DNA of 64,000 nt, taken from positions 166,640-230,639 of the forward strand of contig JALBYC010000018.1 in assembly GCA_023212645.1 (NCBI GenBank), written 5' to 3'. Shown here piece by piece: positions 63,841-64,000 of the stretch. Each line of letters opens with the position of its first letter. Position 1 is the stretch's first letter. This DNA is from Farysia itapuensis (Eukaryota > Basidiomycota > Ustilaginomycetes > Ustilaginales > Ustilaginaceae). A program made the position numbers and the translations under genes. Below the pieces are notes generated by a model that was not told the DNA's origin, did no database searches, and was given only the letters and a program-made list of their open reading frames with translations.

Positions 63841-64000
63841 ACTGCCATGTAGGGTGGGAGCCAACTTCATCGCGCGTTCGGAAGTCCTTCGACGGTTCGT
63901 ACGGTATACGGTTCGGTACAAACTAGGGTTGGCCAAACACGCCTTTTTTTGAAGTCGATTGTGTTTCCACAAGAAAACACAATTTGAACACAAAGAAAAC

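Noticed and set aside
1..64000. tRNA, rRNA, transposon or CRISPR signals
   Set aside because: I looked for T-loop-like GGTTCGAATCC, reverse transcriptase or transposase motifs, long terminal repeats and regular spacer arrays and saw none.

Overview
This window is nuclear DNA of a basidiomycete fungus. It most resembles a smut or smut-like yeast of the Ustilaginales (Ustilago, Sporisorium, Moesziomyces and relatives). That call is an inference from gene content and style: dense genes, mostly intronless reading frames, a few 60-80 bp GT-AG introns, long Ser/Thr-rich disordered tails, and dibasic (Kex2-type) propeptides on secreted enzymes. I see no rRNA, tRNA, transposon, CRISPR array or viral gene.

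Left part (1-36290): the C-terminal part of a probable fungal transcription factor; a kelch-repeat membrane protein; a TKL-type kinase with a C1 domain and seven tandem RRxS repeats; EBP2 (60S assembly); a 68-residue protein; an ADP1-like ABCG transporter; RPA12 (RNA polymerase I) divergently paired with MDN1/midasin (60S maturation) in a single 16 kb exon; the mRNA capping guanylyltransferase; a CYSTM-type small protein; and proteasome beta5 (PRE2). EBP2, RPA12 and MDN1 all serve ribosome production, and their promoters share an AATTTTTGA-type element.

Middle part (36290-50805): a probable plant-polysaccharide utilisation cluster. It holds a secreted GH5 enzyme, a SIRT5-like sirtuin, an alpha-glucoside-type MFS transporter, a secreted clan GH-A (GH39-like) enzyme, a cytosolic GH51 alpha-L-arabinofuranosidase, a second sugar-porter MFS gene and a Zn2Cys6 regulator. 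Secreted enzymes would release oligosaccharides, the two transporters would import them, GH51 would cleave arabinosides inside the cell, and the regulator may control the set. The catabolic promoters share a 9-bp element CGGNAATCT: seven copies in four intergenic regions, three of them clustered upstream of the GH39-like gene. I could find no name for it, and it is the most interesting signal in the window.

Right part (50806-64000): a lipid-droplet-associated hydrolase, a germinal-centre/STE20-type kinase, a large ankyrin-repeat protein, a DOT5-like nuclear peroxiredoxin with a single cysteine, an unrecognised 509-residue protein, PTPA (PP2A activator) and an INO80 complex subunit F-like protein.

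Several reading frames open with TTG or GTG in the raw translation; for those I chose the first plausible ATG. Exon structures were worked out by hand from splice signals and family conservation.
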